Assembly: GCA_030549495.1 (NCBI GenBank)
Contig: JAUIRK010000058.1
Coordinates: forward strand, 529,749-593,748
Reading direction: 5' to 3'
Origin: Nectonema munidae
Taxonomy: Eukaryota > Nematomorpha > Nectonematoida > Nectonematidae
DNA: 64,000 nt
In this document: one piece after another, positions 22,801 through 31,636 of the stretch
How the letters are laid out: every line of letters starts with the position of its first letter
How positions within the stretch are numbered: the first letter of the stretch is position 1
Program-made: the position numbers and the translations under genes
The notes under the pieces: model-generated
What the model saw: the letters and a program-made list of their open reading frames with translations, nothing else
Told to the model about the DNA's origin: nothing
The model's database searches: none

Positions 22801-23873
22801 TACTTCTAAATCACTTGCGACTTCTTTTAATTGAGATAAAGGCTGAGGAGAAGAGTTATAAAAAAGCATATAATTTTATAAGGATTGATTCAACTTTGGT
22901 GATGAAGAACACGGATTTCAAAGAATCAAGATCCTTACATATTTCTTGGTCGCTTGTACTAAAATTTTTAGTCGCGCGTACAAAATTTTTTCTCGCGCAG
23001 TGCGATCGCGCGACCGTATTTTTGCACCCCTGCCTTAACGCAAAGACTGCTTATTCTCAACATATCAACTGGTGAAGCATATTTGTATCTTTTGTGTGAT
23101 GTTGGGCCGTGTGGTGAAATGTCGTGTGATGAAATGTCACCTAACCAAATTTATAACTATTTGTTTAGGTAAATGAATGTTTGTAGCATTTTTAACAAAA
23201 GGTGGCCCTTTTAGTGCTAATTTTTATTTAGATTTTTTTAAGCATATTCTATATTTTGAAAGGTATAAAAAGTGCACATTTTAATTCTTCTTTTTTCTAT
23301 ACATTATAATTTTCAGGCGTATAAAGGTTGTATCGCCTGTAAATCAACTCCAAGTGTAAAAGCTGAATCTATTATCAACTTGAAAGATTTTAATAATGCT
23401 GTTTGCATGGATGATATCATTGACTCCATAAAACATAGGTACGCAAAGGTAAAAGAAACTTTTTTTCAACTTATTTGATATTTTAATCATTTATATTCAC
23501 CAAAAAGTTCTTTTAGAACCAAAGCAACGGTGAAAAAATCGAAATTGTAGGGAACTTGTTTGCTGAAAAGGAGCTCATTACCATGCAACAAGAAATCAAA
23601 AGCTTTGATTGGACTTTTGGAAAGACCGTCGATTTTGACGTCAATATTCACATGGATCATAAGAAAGACGTGTCTTTAGTAGGAAAAATTTCTAAAGGAA
23701 AAGTTTTGAATTTTTTTCTCAATAATGGCTCAAGTAAAAAGAATCTGACTAGCATTTTTCTCGGAACACGTTTTCTTTATCACGATTTGGTAGAATCTCT
23801 GCTCAAAAACTACGATCTATTTACCTCATTCGATCTAAAAATCTTAGTTTCGTTATTTAATAAAGTTATATAA
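14749..23873 (+). CDS. LIPT1: Lipoyltransferase 1 (lipoate-protein ligase family), 4 visible exons, 5' end missing
   Basis: LIPT1 transfers lipoyl groups onto mitochondrial 2-oxoacid dehydrogenase E2 subunits. Exons 14749-14957, 16935-17042, 23317-23448 and 23517-23873 give 267 codons; all three joints are phase 0 with GT-AG introns. ARRQSGGGTVYHDKGN is the lipoate/AMP-binding motif of the LplA/LIPT1 family, ISGSASKIG contains the conserved active-site lysine, and AYHHCTLL and DWTFGKT match the later family blocks. Compared with human LIPT1 (373 residues) about 95 N-terminal residues are absent, so at least one upstream exon is unseen; the first exon begins one base into a codon. Introns are 2.0 kb, 6.3 kb and 68 bases; the long one is packed with transposons. 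No inactivating change is visible, so the gene is probably functional. Confidence 0.85.
15222..15635. mobile_element. Non-autonomous hAT element in LIPT1 intron
   Basis: The ends are CAGTGGCGGTTTTA and TAGAACCGCCACTc (inverted). Perfect 8-bp target duplications GTCTTAAC lie at 15214-15221 and 15636-15643. An 8-bp duplication and CAG ends identify hAT. No transposase frame is present. The right duplication overlaps the TTAACCC start of the neighbouring piggyBac-type MITE, so the hAT landed at that MITE's edge. Confidence 0.8.
15639..15775. mobile_element. Diverged piggyBac-type MITE, reverse orientation
   Basis: Runs from TTAA-CCCTTTCATGACCAG to a decayed right end before TTAA. Read on the minus strand, the interior shows the same order of words as the copy at 30543 (CATAA, CTTCGTCTGC, TTTTTCAA, GAATCTTCTGC). 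It is older than the other copies. Confidence 0.6.
15776..16934. other. LIPT1 intron, remaining part
   Basis: A+T-rich intron sequence with a short TACA microsatellite near 15905-15945. Around 16735-16790 there is a faint fragment resembling the piggyBac-type MITE (ACGCTTTAAGACCGG followed by CATCTGCTTTC). Nothing else was recognised. Confidence 0.35.
16935..17042 (+). CDS. LIPT1: LIPT1 exon with the catalytic-lysine motif
   Basis: Acceptor CTGTATTTCAG, then ISGSASKIGSNVAYHHCTLL; donor GAA/GTACTT after NPPE. Translation runs on past the donor but homology stops there, and the joint to AYKGC at 23317 restores the family alignment. Confidence 0.82.
17043..17640. other. Start of the long LIPT1 intron
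   Basis: A+T-rich intron sequence; nothing recognised. Confidence 0.4.
17640..18815 (+). pseudogene. Broken transposon-like gene of an unnamed widespread family
   Basis: Fragments in several frames match a family found in many arthropod and cnidarian genomes and usually annotated as uncharacterised. The recognisable blocks, in order, are EWRLFLDSN, LLHNGN, EETYG, then a Cys-containing core, VFIGPQIRSLIKD (near 18470), HEERFHQEIATMEKD (near 18655) and MIADYCLFLQKES (near 18722). The superfamily is not certain to me. The copy is clearly dead, with several interruptions, and lies in the LIPT1 intron on the gene's own strand. Confidence 0.6.
18879..18960. repeat. Tandem 45-bp repeat, two copies, each with a hairpin
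   Basis: A 37-base block occurs twice (18879-18915 and 18924-18960) with one difference. Each copy contains the perfect inverted repeat GAGGTCT-GGCA-AGACCTC followed by GGGGAGACAACTT. It lies just past the last recognisable block of the transposon-like relic and may be part of its 3' subterminal region. Confidence 0.75.
18961..19586. other. LIPT1 intron sequence
   Basis: Non-coding. A short hAT-terminus-like word (CAGTGCTTCTTAACCACTG) appears near 19292 but no matching second end was found. Confidence 0.3.
19587..19944. repeat. Low-complexity A-run/T-run tract
   Basis: About 350 bases made almost only of alternating runs of A and T with hardly any G or C. The Lys/Phe-only reading frame across it is meaningless. 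Such a tract may be real simple sequence or a poorly resolved consensus. Confidence 0.85.
19945..20742. other. LIPT1 intron sequence
   Basis: Non-coding A+T-rich sequence. No gene, RNA or complete element recognised. Confidence 0.35.
20749..21199. mobile_element. 451-bp TIR element with 6-bp duplication (CAGTGGCGTAAC ends)
   Basis: The left end CAGTGGCGTAACCATG is answered by CTAGTTACGCCACTG on the right. TCCAGA is repeated directly on both sides (20743-20748 and 21200-21205). There is no transposase. The ends resemble those of the 157-bp element at 36838, which also has a 6-bp duplication. Superfamily not assigned. Confidence 0.75.
21206..21602. other. LIPT1 intron between two elements
   Basis: Non-coding intron sequence; nothing recognised. 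Confidence 0.35.
21611..23032 (-). mobile_element. hAT transposon, 1.4 kb, perfect ends
   Basis: The ends CAGGGGTGCAAAAAT and ATTTTTGCACCCCTG are inverted repeats, with perfect 8-bp target duplications CCTTAACG at 21603-21610 and 23033-23040. The minus strand encodes the C-terminal part of a transposase (about 21830-22869), but the N-terminal zinc-finger and first catalytic parts are absent. It is therefore an internally deleted, immobile copy. The perfect duplications suggest a fairly recent insertion into the LIPT1 intron. Confidence 0.88.
21832..22869 (-). pseudogene. hAT transposase C-terminal part, frameshifted
   Basis: In minus-strand order, INSVRWIASKEQALRAFLK (near 22730-22790) is the RWxxS block of hAT transposases. 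A helical middle follows (SLLFQKESLLISDIKPF). Near 21835-21990 comes FSRMNLIKTNLRSKIT, then SLMLIGLSGVSIDEFDP, the C-terminal dimerisation region. There is one frame change near 22650 and another near 21990, so it cannot give one protein. It resembles KIAA1586/ZNF862-like hAT relatives. Confidence 0.7.
23317..23448 (+). CDS. LIPT1: LIPT1 third visible exon
   Basis: Acceptor TTTTCAG, then AYKGCIACKSTPSVKAESI, which aligns with the SNATASIPSLV region of human LIPT1. It ends HRYAK at donor AAG/GTAAAA. 44 codons, phase 0 at both ends. Confidence 0.8.
23517..23873 (+). CDS. LIPT1: LIPT1 last exon
   Basis: Acceptor TTCTTTTAG, then NQSNGEKIEIVGNLF. SFDWTFGKTVDFDV matches the WEWIYGKTPKF block of animal LIPT1, and the C-terminal accessory domain follows. 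Stop TAA at 23871-23873; AATAAA at 23943-23948 is a suitable poly(A) signal. Confidence 0.82.
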   Translation, partial: NQSNGEKIEIVGNLFAEKELITMQQEIKSFDWTFGKTVDFDVNIHMDHKKDVSLVGKISKGKVLNFFLNNGSSKKNLTSIFLGTRFLYHDLVESLLKNYDLFTSFDLKILVSLFNKVI

Positions 23874-24440
23874 AAAAAACATTGTTCACCATTGTGCTTT
23901 TGTTGTAAGGGATTTGATTGATCCGCAGTAATATTCATGTGAAATAAAAAGAAATTCTCAAACAAGTTTTAAACGCAGGCTATGACTGCATAAGTATTTT
24001 GGGGGCATTGTAGCCACATAGCTGGCCGAAGGGCTTTGAGTTTTCTTTAGAAGCTTTCATTAAAGTGATTTTAATTTTCTTCTTTCATGTATGCATTTTT
24101 AAAACATAAATTGTAATCATTTTTATTTTGGCACAAAAAATTCTCCCTACTTTTACTACAAAAAGATGCATTCCATTAATAATGCATTCCAGACAAGATA
24201 GGATAAAAAATATAGATTTGAGCTTTAAGAATAAAAGATATGCATCTAATTTTTTCGAATGCTCACTTTTTTGACGATAGAACTAAAATTTGTTTTTTTT
24301 AAATTTATTTTGAGTAGAAAATCAAGATGGGAATGAGTTGTATAAAAATTAATGTAACCTTTACTACATTTATTTTTATAATCAGGCTTACGTGAAGACA
24401 AGCATCCAATTAACTCTTTGAAGTTTTATTTTGTTTCTGG
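23874..24440. other. LIPT1 3' flank
   Basis: Non-coding A+T-rich sequence after LIPT1. AATAAA at 23943 probably marks the transcript end. Confidence 0.4.
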
Positions 24441-25629
24441 CTTTTTATCATATTTCCTATTTGAATCTTCTTCGCCCAGACTTTATTTTCAATTCGAGGG
24501 TCAGCGGTCATGATCCCAAGTCTCCATTTTTTTCCTATCTTGCGCTTCACAAGCCTTTAACATTTAAAAAGTTAAAATAGAAAATTGGATGTAATTTTCT
24601 CCAGTTTTTGTTTCATTCCGTTTTTGCATCGTTTGAGGCATCAATCTCATCTTTTTTCTCCATAACAGGATGTTCCATTATTCCAGGCAAAGCATCGTTC
24701 TTCTCTTATGGCATCGCCTTACCAACTAATTTCGCTTTGTTCAATCAAGCTTAGAACACAAGCTTGAAAAGTATTTCTTCTTCCTATCCATTTATCAGTG
24801 AGTTTGTCTTTTTAAAATGACGCTCGTAGTAGCCTCTACTCATTGCAGTCGTTGCAAACTTTCTTTGCTCTTCTTTCGTCAAACTCCAAGATTCAACTCC
24901 ATATGTCATCACAGGTCTTAACTTCTTTCCACTTGCTCAAATCGCCGTTTATCTTTGCTTCAACTTATTTTTCGCAGTTATTATTTTCTACAATTTATGA
25001 GCCAAGATGTTGTAAGTTTTTTACTTTATTAAATATTTTCCATGAATAACCCTGATTTTAAGCCCTTCATTTCCTCTCCTATCGCAAACCATGGCTTCAG
25101 TCTTTTCAGAATTCATTTTAAGCGCGATTTTTTCAAAACAGTTCTGCCATTACAGAAGTCTATTTTCTAGTTTTTCCACACTTTTAGCCATTATTGCAAG
25201 ATCATTATAAAAAAGTAATTCCCATAATTCTTCTGCTCTAAATTCTTCAGAAAGCACATCGATTCTACATCAAATATTACTACATTCAAGCTCTGATCTG
25301 GAATTCTGTGGGGAACTGATTTGTTGTCCTAACTAATGTTTTACTTTTTTCATACATACACACCTGACAATTTTTTTCGGTTGCCACTCTTTTTCGCAAA
25401 CAAAAATAGGATATGTTGCGCTTTCTGAGATTTATGTATTTCAGTGTATGGGTGGTGTCTAATGTCAATATGTATGTACCTATGTATTCGTATGCATGCA
25501 TGCATGTCTAGATGTTTTTGTGTCTCACGTGTATTAATACGAATAAATAGAAAATTTTCTGTAAAAAAAGGAATATGTATGTATTCGTATGTATGTAAGA
25601 TTGCACTAACACTAAACCTAATTCCACAC

Positions 25630-26705
25630 TAGAGGTGCACCGGATAGCTCAATTTACAATCCGGCCGGATACCGGATAAATATAGTAGATCTAAATATCC
25701 GGCCAGATAATATGCCGGTTATTGGTAACTGCTAAGTCATGTCTTCTTTCAACTGTAATTCCCAATGTAAGCACTCTTGAAAGATACTTTGAAAAGGCCA
25801 CTGATAAGGAAGGTATCAAAGAAACTAAACAGAGACTCTTGACTTCTCTTCGTAGTAGATTTTTCAATGATTCGGATTCAGGTCTCAACATCATGACGAA
25901 TCCGATATATGTTCTGTCAACAATACTTGATCCACGATTTAAGGCCCAATTTCTTAAAGACAAGACATTTGGGAAAACATTAGTTTCCAAAGAGCTACTT
26001 TCAAATCACAACGTCGCTAGTAAGATATGGAGACGGAAACTCTTGATGAAACTGCTCGCCCTGACTCTCCAAGCATAATGTTACTTAAAGGAATCTTTAA
26101 AAAGCAAAGATGATTTCATGGCTTGCTTCCAAGAAATTGCTGAAATCAATGGAAATTCAAACACAATAAAAAATGTGTCGAAAGATGATATTAAAGATGA
26201 GGCAGCTAGAGAGTTGGAAGCCTATCTCCCCACCCCACTCTTGGAAAGAAAAAAATGTCCTCTGCAATATTGGAGGCAGGAAGAAAAATTTCCTTTGCTA
26301 AAGCATCTAACAGCCAAACACTTATGCACACCTGCTTCTTCAGTGTACTCAGAGAGACTCTTTTCCGAATATGGAAACATTTTTGAAGAAAAAAGAACCG
26401 AACTTTTGGCTGAATAAGGAAAAATGCTTTTATTCGTTCATCACAATGCAAGAAATTTTTTTGACATGTCTTATTTGTTAGTTGATTCTTTGAAATACAC
26501 TCAAATTGTGAACTTTTTGTCATTAAAAACTTACTCTTATTAGTTTTGTGCTTTTTTAAAAGTAAACATTTAAAGGATAATTTGTTTGTAACTATCCGGT
26601 TTATCCTGTCGGATATAAGAATTATCCGGCGTTCATGCCGAATATCAAATAATTGTCGCTATCCGGCGAAATATCCGGCCGGATAGACTATCCGGTGCAC
26701 CCCTA
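25630..26705 (+). mobile_element. hAT transposon remnant, 1.1 kb
   Basis: Ends TAGAGGTGCACCGGATA and TATCCGGTGCACCCCTA are inverted. Duplications TTCCACAC (25622-25629) and TTCTACAC (26706-26713) match at seven of eight positions. Near the ends there are many copies of the word CCGGATA in both orientations, as in several hAT families. It is internally deleted and carries only the C-terminal transposase region. Confidence 0.85.
25722..26417 (+). pseudogene. ZBED-like hAT transposase, C-terminal half
   Basis: NPIYVLSTILDPRFKAQFL (near 25905-25960) is the conserved LDPRFK block. It is followed, after a stop at about 26076, by ELEAYLPTPLLERKKCPLQY, FPLLKHLTAKHLCTPASS and VYSERLFSEYGNIFEEKRTE, the hAT dimerisation domain of ZBED1/4/6-like transposases. 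The BED finger and most of the RNase H-like core are missing. Confidence 0.75.
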
Positions 26706-27543
26706 TTCTACACTAATCCTAACCCCATCAATAGGTTTCCAAACTTTTAGACATTAACGCCTATTTAGAAATTGGTTGAGCACTTGTCAACTATGATGTA
26801 AATTGAAGAAAAAAATGTTGATAGTCAAAATCAGAGGTTGAGTCCAAATAAGGACTTCATGTCCTTGCACTCAATAATTGGCTTTTTCAAGATCTACCAA
26901 ACTACGAATGAATTACCTTCAATCATTTTTTTTATAAGTAGCCTCACAATAAAGTTTGCATCTACTGTGCTTTTACGTGTCATGAATCCAAACTGCCTAG
27001 GCTCTGTTTATCCTTAATTTTGTTCTTCATTATAAATGGGTCTTTCCTTGGTAGCTCTACTTTCATCAATTTTGTGCAAGGTATGTTCAAAAAAACTTTT
27101 TTCAAAGATTTATTTAGCTTAGAATTTTAGCTATTTCAGAGCTTTTCTATTGAAGAGAATCTCTGTTGATCCTGGCTTTTTTTTTTATCAATATCATGTG
27201 TTTTAGTATCAGGTGATATGAACAGATATCACTCTGGATATTTGCTAACCAATCCTTTTTCAAAATTAGTGTTCTTCATGAAACCATTCATAATCCTCTT
27301 TTCTTAATTACAAAAAGTTTTCGACCTTTATCATCTAAAAGACTCTCTCTCTTTCATAACGAAGGAAAAATTGATCAAATTCGATTCACATTTATAATTT
27401 TTTTTTTGAGAATAGCTATATCTTCACATATTGGTATCGGTGATAGTTCTGGTAACTCTTACTGTTTGAAAATTTTCATATAAATTTTTTAGCGAATTGA
27501 TGATCGAGATGATAACTAATATAAACGTTTAGAGATTTTTGAT

Positions 27544-27681
27544 TTAACCCATTAAGTTCCAATGCTTCCATTTGGGAACATAAGTAATTTCATCTTCGTC
27601 TGCTTTTTTCAATGATTTGAATATAAATCGTCTGCGTTTTTTTAAATATCGTCTGATTTCTATGGTACTTAATGGGTTAAA
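27544..27681. mobile_element. piggyBac-type MITE, subfamily B
   Basis: TTAA-CCCATTAAGTTCCAA on the left and TTAATGGG-TTAA on the right; interior as in the copy at 30677. Between the LINE and this element no other feature was recognised. Confidence 0.75.
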
Positions 27682-27875
27682 AGAGAAAAGCTTCTTCAAT
27701 ATCAAGGCGTTTTTTTTGAAAATTCACACATATGTTTTAATTTTGGTCAGATAATTAAAATGTAGAAAATTGATTGTAGTAAAAGATTGCCTATAATATT
27801 TCTGTAGAATTTTTATTAATGAGCTACGCTAAGCAAAGATCTAGAGCAGGTATACGTAAAGTAGTCCGTTTGAAT

Positions 27876-28553
27876 TAGGGTGTCCACCCCGGGATTCCTC
27901 GTCCTCGAGTCCCCAGGTAATCGTAAAATTTCAAAATCCTCGTCCTCGAAAAAAAATTTTAAATTTCCTCGGGGAATTTTTGAAAAAAAATTTTTGTCGA
28001 ATCCGACGACAAAAATATCGAAGTAACGGAGAAGAAAGATGAAACATTAATCGTTAGCAACCAAAAAACAGAGAAGAAAAGCGTGAAGGAGGAATTGGAC
28101 GAATTTCTGAAGATTAATGAAAATGAAGAACGTGAAACTAAAAGCAAGATTTCAAGCATAGAGGAAATAATGAAAAAAACATTTGACCTTTATTTAGAAA
28201 CAAATAGGAGGCCCGAAGTTTTAGAAACTTTATTCAAAAATTTAAAGAGCATAAAACCAACTTCAGTGGATGCAGAAAGAGTGTTTTCGTCAATGGGTTA
28301 TTTTTCTACAAAAATAAGAAACCAGTTGAATGATGAAACTTTGAACGCTCTAATTTTTCTTAGATATTTTTTTAAAACATAAATCTTTTATGAAATTTTT
28401 TTCAATAAAAATATTATATGAGACTTTTAAATTTTCTTTTCTGAACAGTTTTTACTGTAAAAAATCGCTTTTTCTTCCCCGGGGAAATTTTCAAAAATTA
28501 CGAGGTCCTCGTTCTCCGGGGAATGAAAAAAAGACCTTAAAGTGGACACACTA
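27876..28553 (+). mobile_element. Small hAT transposon, 678 bp, perfect target duplication
   Basis: Ends TAGGGTGTCCAC and GTGGACACACTA, with perfect 8-bp duplications GTTTGAAT at 27868-27875 and 28554-28561. Subterminal repeats of CCTCG and CCCCGG flank a single short reading frame. The intact duplications suggest recent movement, presumably helped by an enzyme from elsewhere. Confidence 0.88.
28083..28382 (+). pseudogene. hAT C-terminal dimerisation domain fragment
   Basis: The last part, about 28230-28380, reads KPTSVDAERVFSSMGYFSTK then IRNQLNDETLNALIFLRYFF. This is the classical hAT dimerisation motif (ERVFS, R..L, LIFLR). Only about 100 residues remain, so it is not a transposase. The open frame reads upstream to near 28020. 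Confidence 0.7.
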
Positions 28554-28561
28554 GTTTGAAT

Positions 28562-29256
28562 GTCCTCTAAGCCATTGACATTATTTAAGGTGTCTTTTGG
28601 GGATCTTTGTTAAAAATGTGATGTTAGTGATCTAATGCTCGATTTTTGTTGTCTTCTCTTCTTATGCCTAGCAAAATATTAAACAGTTGCAACAAAAAGT
28701 ATTTTCAAGGAGGCTAACTGATTTCTTTGTATGGAAGAATTTAATTAAAAAACATTAATTTTTTTCATAATAAATTTTAGTTTAGTCTTCTCACTGCATC
28801 CTAATTGTCGAAGATCTCTAGCTTAGTGAAAAAGTAACATATTTTGCTCAAGAAACTATTGAGAAAGTTGTAAATTAAATCTATCACAGTAGCAGGATAT
28901 TTTTATAACTAGGTAAAATTTATGCATCTTTAAATTCTAAAATCTAATCGAAATCCCAACCTTACGCCCTCAAAATAGTAGAAATCTTAAATTAGTTCAA
29001 AACGGGCTATATATTTAGATTCAGCAAATCAAATACTACCTGAATCGAAATTGAAATAATTATATTTTATCTTTGATTAAAAAGTTTGACCTTAAAATGA
29101 GCATATTTTTCCTGTTTTTCTTGAAAATTGAAAATTCTTTGAAGTAACTCAAAGCTTACCGTGACGGAAAAGATAACGAATGAGTAAAGAATAAGGACTA
29201 TTTATTAGAGATGAATCAAAGTTTATTGTAAAGTTTGAAATTTCGTCAAAATCTAC
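28562..29256. other. Non-coding stretch
   Basis: No gene or repeat recognised; probably 3' flank of the minus-strand gene whose last exon is at 29257. Confidence 0.35.
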
Positions 29257-29406
29257 TCATTTTTCCACTTTTTGAAGAATGATTTTCTTCTTTCCATTGA
29301 GAGTTATAGTTACTTTATTTTCACAAAATGCAAAACTTTTTGAGAAAACTTGTTCCCCCCTTTTTTCCTCCAGTTTGAAGATGTATGTGTCTCCATCCTT
29401 TGAAGT
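29257..29406 (-). CDS. Terminal exon of an unrecognised minus-strand gene
   Basis: Acceptor ATTTTGCAG, then 49 codons starting TSKDGDTYIFKLEEKRG and ending NGKKKIILQKVEK, stop TGA. The alternating hydrophobic pattern suggests beta structure. It joins in phase 0 with the exon at 29654-29757. The protein family was not recognised. Confidence 0.5.
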   Translation of the reverse strand, partial: TSKDGDTYIFKLEEKRGEQVFSKSFAFCENKVTITLNGKKKIILQKVEK

Positions 29407-29653
29407 CTGCAAAATTAATAATCAAGATCATATTTTCTTCTGAATTTTGTGACAAATAAAAAATTTATTTTGATGCATATTTTCTGTTTGGCATACATTT
29501 TTAATTAAAAGAAAATGAATATTTACTAATCAATTTTTTTAAAAGAAAAAGTCACTAAAATTCGGTAACCCAGCAAAATGCAATAAATAAACAAAAAAAA
29601 TCATATTGATTTTCATAAAATGTGTCGTTGATATCAGTAAAAATCACTTTTAC

Positions 29654-29757
29654 ACAGATCCTTTCCATTTCATGGTACATCGGTGTCACACTGGTCCTCA
29701 AAGTGTTATTAAACAACCTTGATCTTGCTGACTCTAAGAACCGTCGTTCCAACACGC
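29654..29757 (-). CDS. Penultimate exon of the same minus-strand gene
   Basis: Acceptor GTATTTGCAG, 34 codons (VLERRFLESARSRLF ... MYHEMERIC), donor TGT/GTAAAA. The frame is open and the joint to 29406 is phase 0. It starts with two bases of a split codon, whereas the next candidate exon upstream (40105-40286) ends on a full codon. At least one exon between them is therefore missing, or they belong to different genes. Confidence 0.45.
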
Positions 29758-30542
29758 CTGCAAATACGTACTATATACATCCCACATCTACATCACAATA
29801 GCCGCTTCAAATTCTCTTAAATATCTAATTGGTCAATCTCCAACATTTTATTACCTTGGCCACCCATTTATCATTCCAGCTTCACATGAACACTTCATCA
29901 ACTAGAAACCCAAACAGCATCACAAACTAAACACCACACATTGGCCCACTTCTTTCAACATTCTCAACAATTCATTACCGCATTACCATTTCTTTCTTTC
30001 ACAGAATCCATCGTACAAGCCGTATTATCTCTTAATGACCACGTTTCACATTGCATCCTGTCCTCAACTCCAACTAACACATTTCCATAAAGAACACACA
30101 CACACACCTATTTCTGGAGACCGCAAATAAAGCTGTTAAAAAGATAACTACGGCGCGTCATCAAAATTGTAAAAAAAGTCTTTTATCTCTCCTAACCACT
30201 CTGTTTACTCGGTCGCTGAAAAAGAATACACGCAGACAATACTTTGGGCTAGGAAAGACTTTTGGGTGAAGTTTGCCATCTAGCACTCACATATCCCATA
30301 GAACATTAACTAGCTGACTATAAGAAAAAAATTTCTCTGACTCAATACTTCCTAGTTCATCAGAACAAACTAGTCATTACAATCCTCTCTTTCTATCCAT
30401 AATCTTTGCTTCACACTTAACTGCTTCTGACTTACCATTCCACCACGCAATCCAGGAACATGCAAAAACATCATAATCTGAATTCAAAATCTCATTTTTT
30501 CTCCCATCATCATAAGCCAATTTAATCTAGCAGTAAACTTCC
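29758..30542. other. C-rich, G-poor spacer, probably intronic
   Basis: Plus-strand composition is strongly skewed: 29881-29940 has about 20 C and 3 G. No protein or repeat recognised. A short AC microsatellite lies near 30100. Similar skew recurs in the spacers up to about 40060. Confidence 0.4.
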
Positions 30543-30680
30543 TTAACCCATTTACGACCAATGTTCCTATTTTGGAACATAAGTAATTTCATCTTCGTCT
30601 GCTTTTTTCAATGACTTTGAATATAAATCGTCTGCGTTTTTTTAGATATCGTCTGCTTTGCTTGGTCTTAAATGGGTTAA
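30543..30680. mobile_element. piggyBac-type MITE, subfamily A
   Basis: TTAA-CCCATTTACGACCAA to CTTAAATGGG-TTAA, nearly the same as the copy at 236. Its right TTAA is also the left TTAA of the next element. Confidence 0.82.
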
Positions 30681-30801
30681 CCCATTAACTCCCAATATTC
30701 CCATTTGGGAACATAAGTAATTTCATCTTCGTCTGCTTTTTTCAATGATCGTCTGCGTTTTTTTAAATATCGTCTGATTTCTATGGTACTTAATGGGTTA
30801 A
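30677..30801. mobile_element. piggyBac-type MITE, subfamily B, abutting
   Basis: TTAA-CCCATTAACTCCCAA to TTAATGGG-TTAA, close to the copy at 27544. Both share GGAACATAAGTAATTTCATC. One of the two evidently inserted into the TTAA made by the other. Confidence 0.82.
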
Positions 30802-30883
30802 ATTCTTCATCCAACCTCGATTGAACCCAGTGAAATCTTTTCTCATTCTAAAAAATAATTCACTTCTTATCTTACCGGTTATC

Positions 30884-31000
30884 GACCACAGTCGACATAT
30901 GTCGACTTTACAAAAATGTGAATCGTCTGCGTTTATTAATGCTTTTTAATACAAATCTGCTTTATACTAGATATCGTCTAATTATTCTGGTCGTAATGCA
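30884..31000. repeat. Degraded relative of the TTAA MITE
   Basis: GTGAATCGTCTGCG, then AGATATCGTCT and GGTCGTAATG, keep the order of the MITE interior and right end, with a distinct left part (GTCGACATATGTCGAC palindrome). Flanking TTAA sites are lost. Confidence 0.45.
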
Positions 31001-31494
31001 AGCCTTACACACTCATATTTCGCAAATGGCTGGAAAAGCGGTAACAAATACTTATTCTTAAACCAAATAAACTTTCTAACCTCATTCGAAATTGAAGTGC
31101 AATTACTCCTCTACACATCGTAGGCAAACTTCTTGAAAAAAAGTCAGCAAACGACTTCTCCCGCAACTTCATCCACCACAAGCACTTTGCTTACCTTCTT
31201 AACAAAAACACTGTAACTAAGCACCTATCTCTAGTCATTTTTTCCTAGACATAAACTACGCCTTCAAAACAGACTTGCATTGCGCCATTATTCCAAACAT
31301 CACTCACAAATCCTTATTCCCTCTCTATACACATTAAATGGAGAAAGTCATACATCTCAAACCGCTGACCGATTTTCCGACACCGCACATCTTTTTGCTC
31401 AAAAGCAGGCTTGTGGGGTTTTAATACGCCAACTTCGACTCGATTTCATATTTATAATTTTTCAACTTCGACTCCGCCTATTTGTAAAAAAGGT

Positions 31495-31636
31495 AAAGGT
31501 ACCCCGGGGTGTTTTCATCGAGAAGGCACACTTGCGCCGCTTGTATCGAACTATGAGGAAAGCAGGCTTGATGTGGAATCGAACCCAAGACTTTGAGTTA
31601 TCGAATCTAGCATCTAACCAACCCTACTCACGCCCG
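31495..31636 (-). repeat. tRNA-derived SINE, copy 1
   Basis: On the minus strand it has an A-box-like GTAGGGTTGGTTAGA and a good B box GGTTCGATTCC (31575-31585), the two internal promoter parts of tRNA-derived SINEs. It aligns along its length with the copy at 41845-41975. Confidence 0.6.

Larger units (their letters stand above)
24440..27200 (-). mobile_element. LINE (non-LTR retrotransposon) relic, split by a hAT
   Basis: Minus-strand fragments give an ordered reverse transcriptase. QFGFMTRKSTVDANFIVRLL and VDLEKA lie near 26900-27010. YEKSKTLVRTTNQFPTEF lies near 25290-25360, LWELLFYNDLAIMA near 25185-25240 (the usual FADDL is changed to YNDL), and MNSEKTEAMVCDRRG near 25065-25120. YGVESWSLTKEEQRKF is near 24855-24910. 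There are numerous stops and frame changes, and the hAT at 25630 separates the halves. Clade not resolved. A short GTAT/GCAT microsatellite lies at 25450-25600. Confidence 0.7.

Noticed and set aside
31495-31636. Functional tRNA gene
   Set aside because: The B box is good but the cloverleaf arms do not form convincingly and a similar, more decayed copy with a SINE body exists at 41845.
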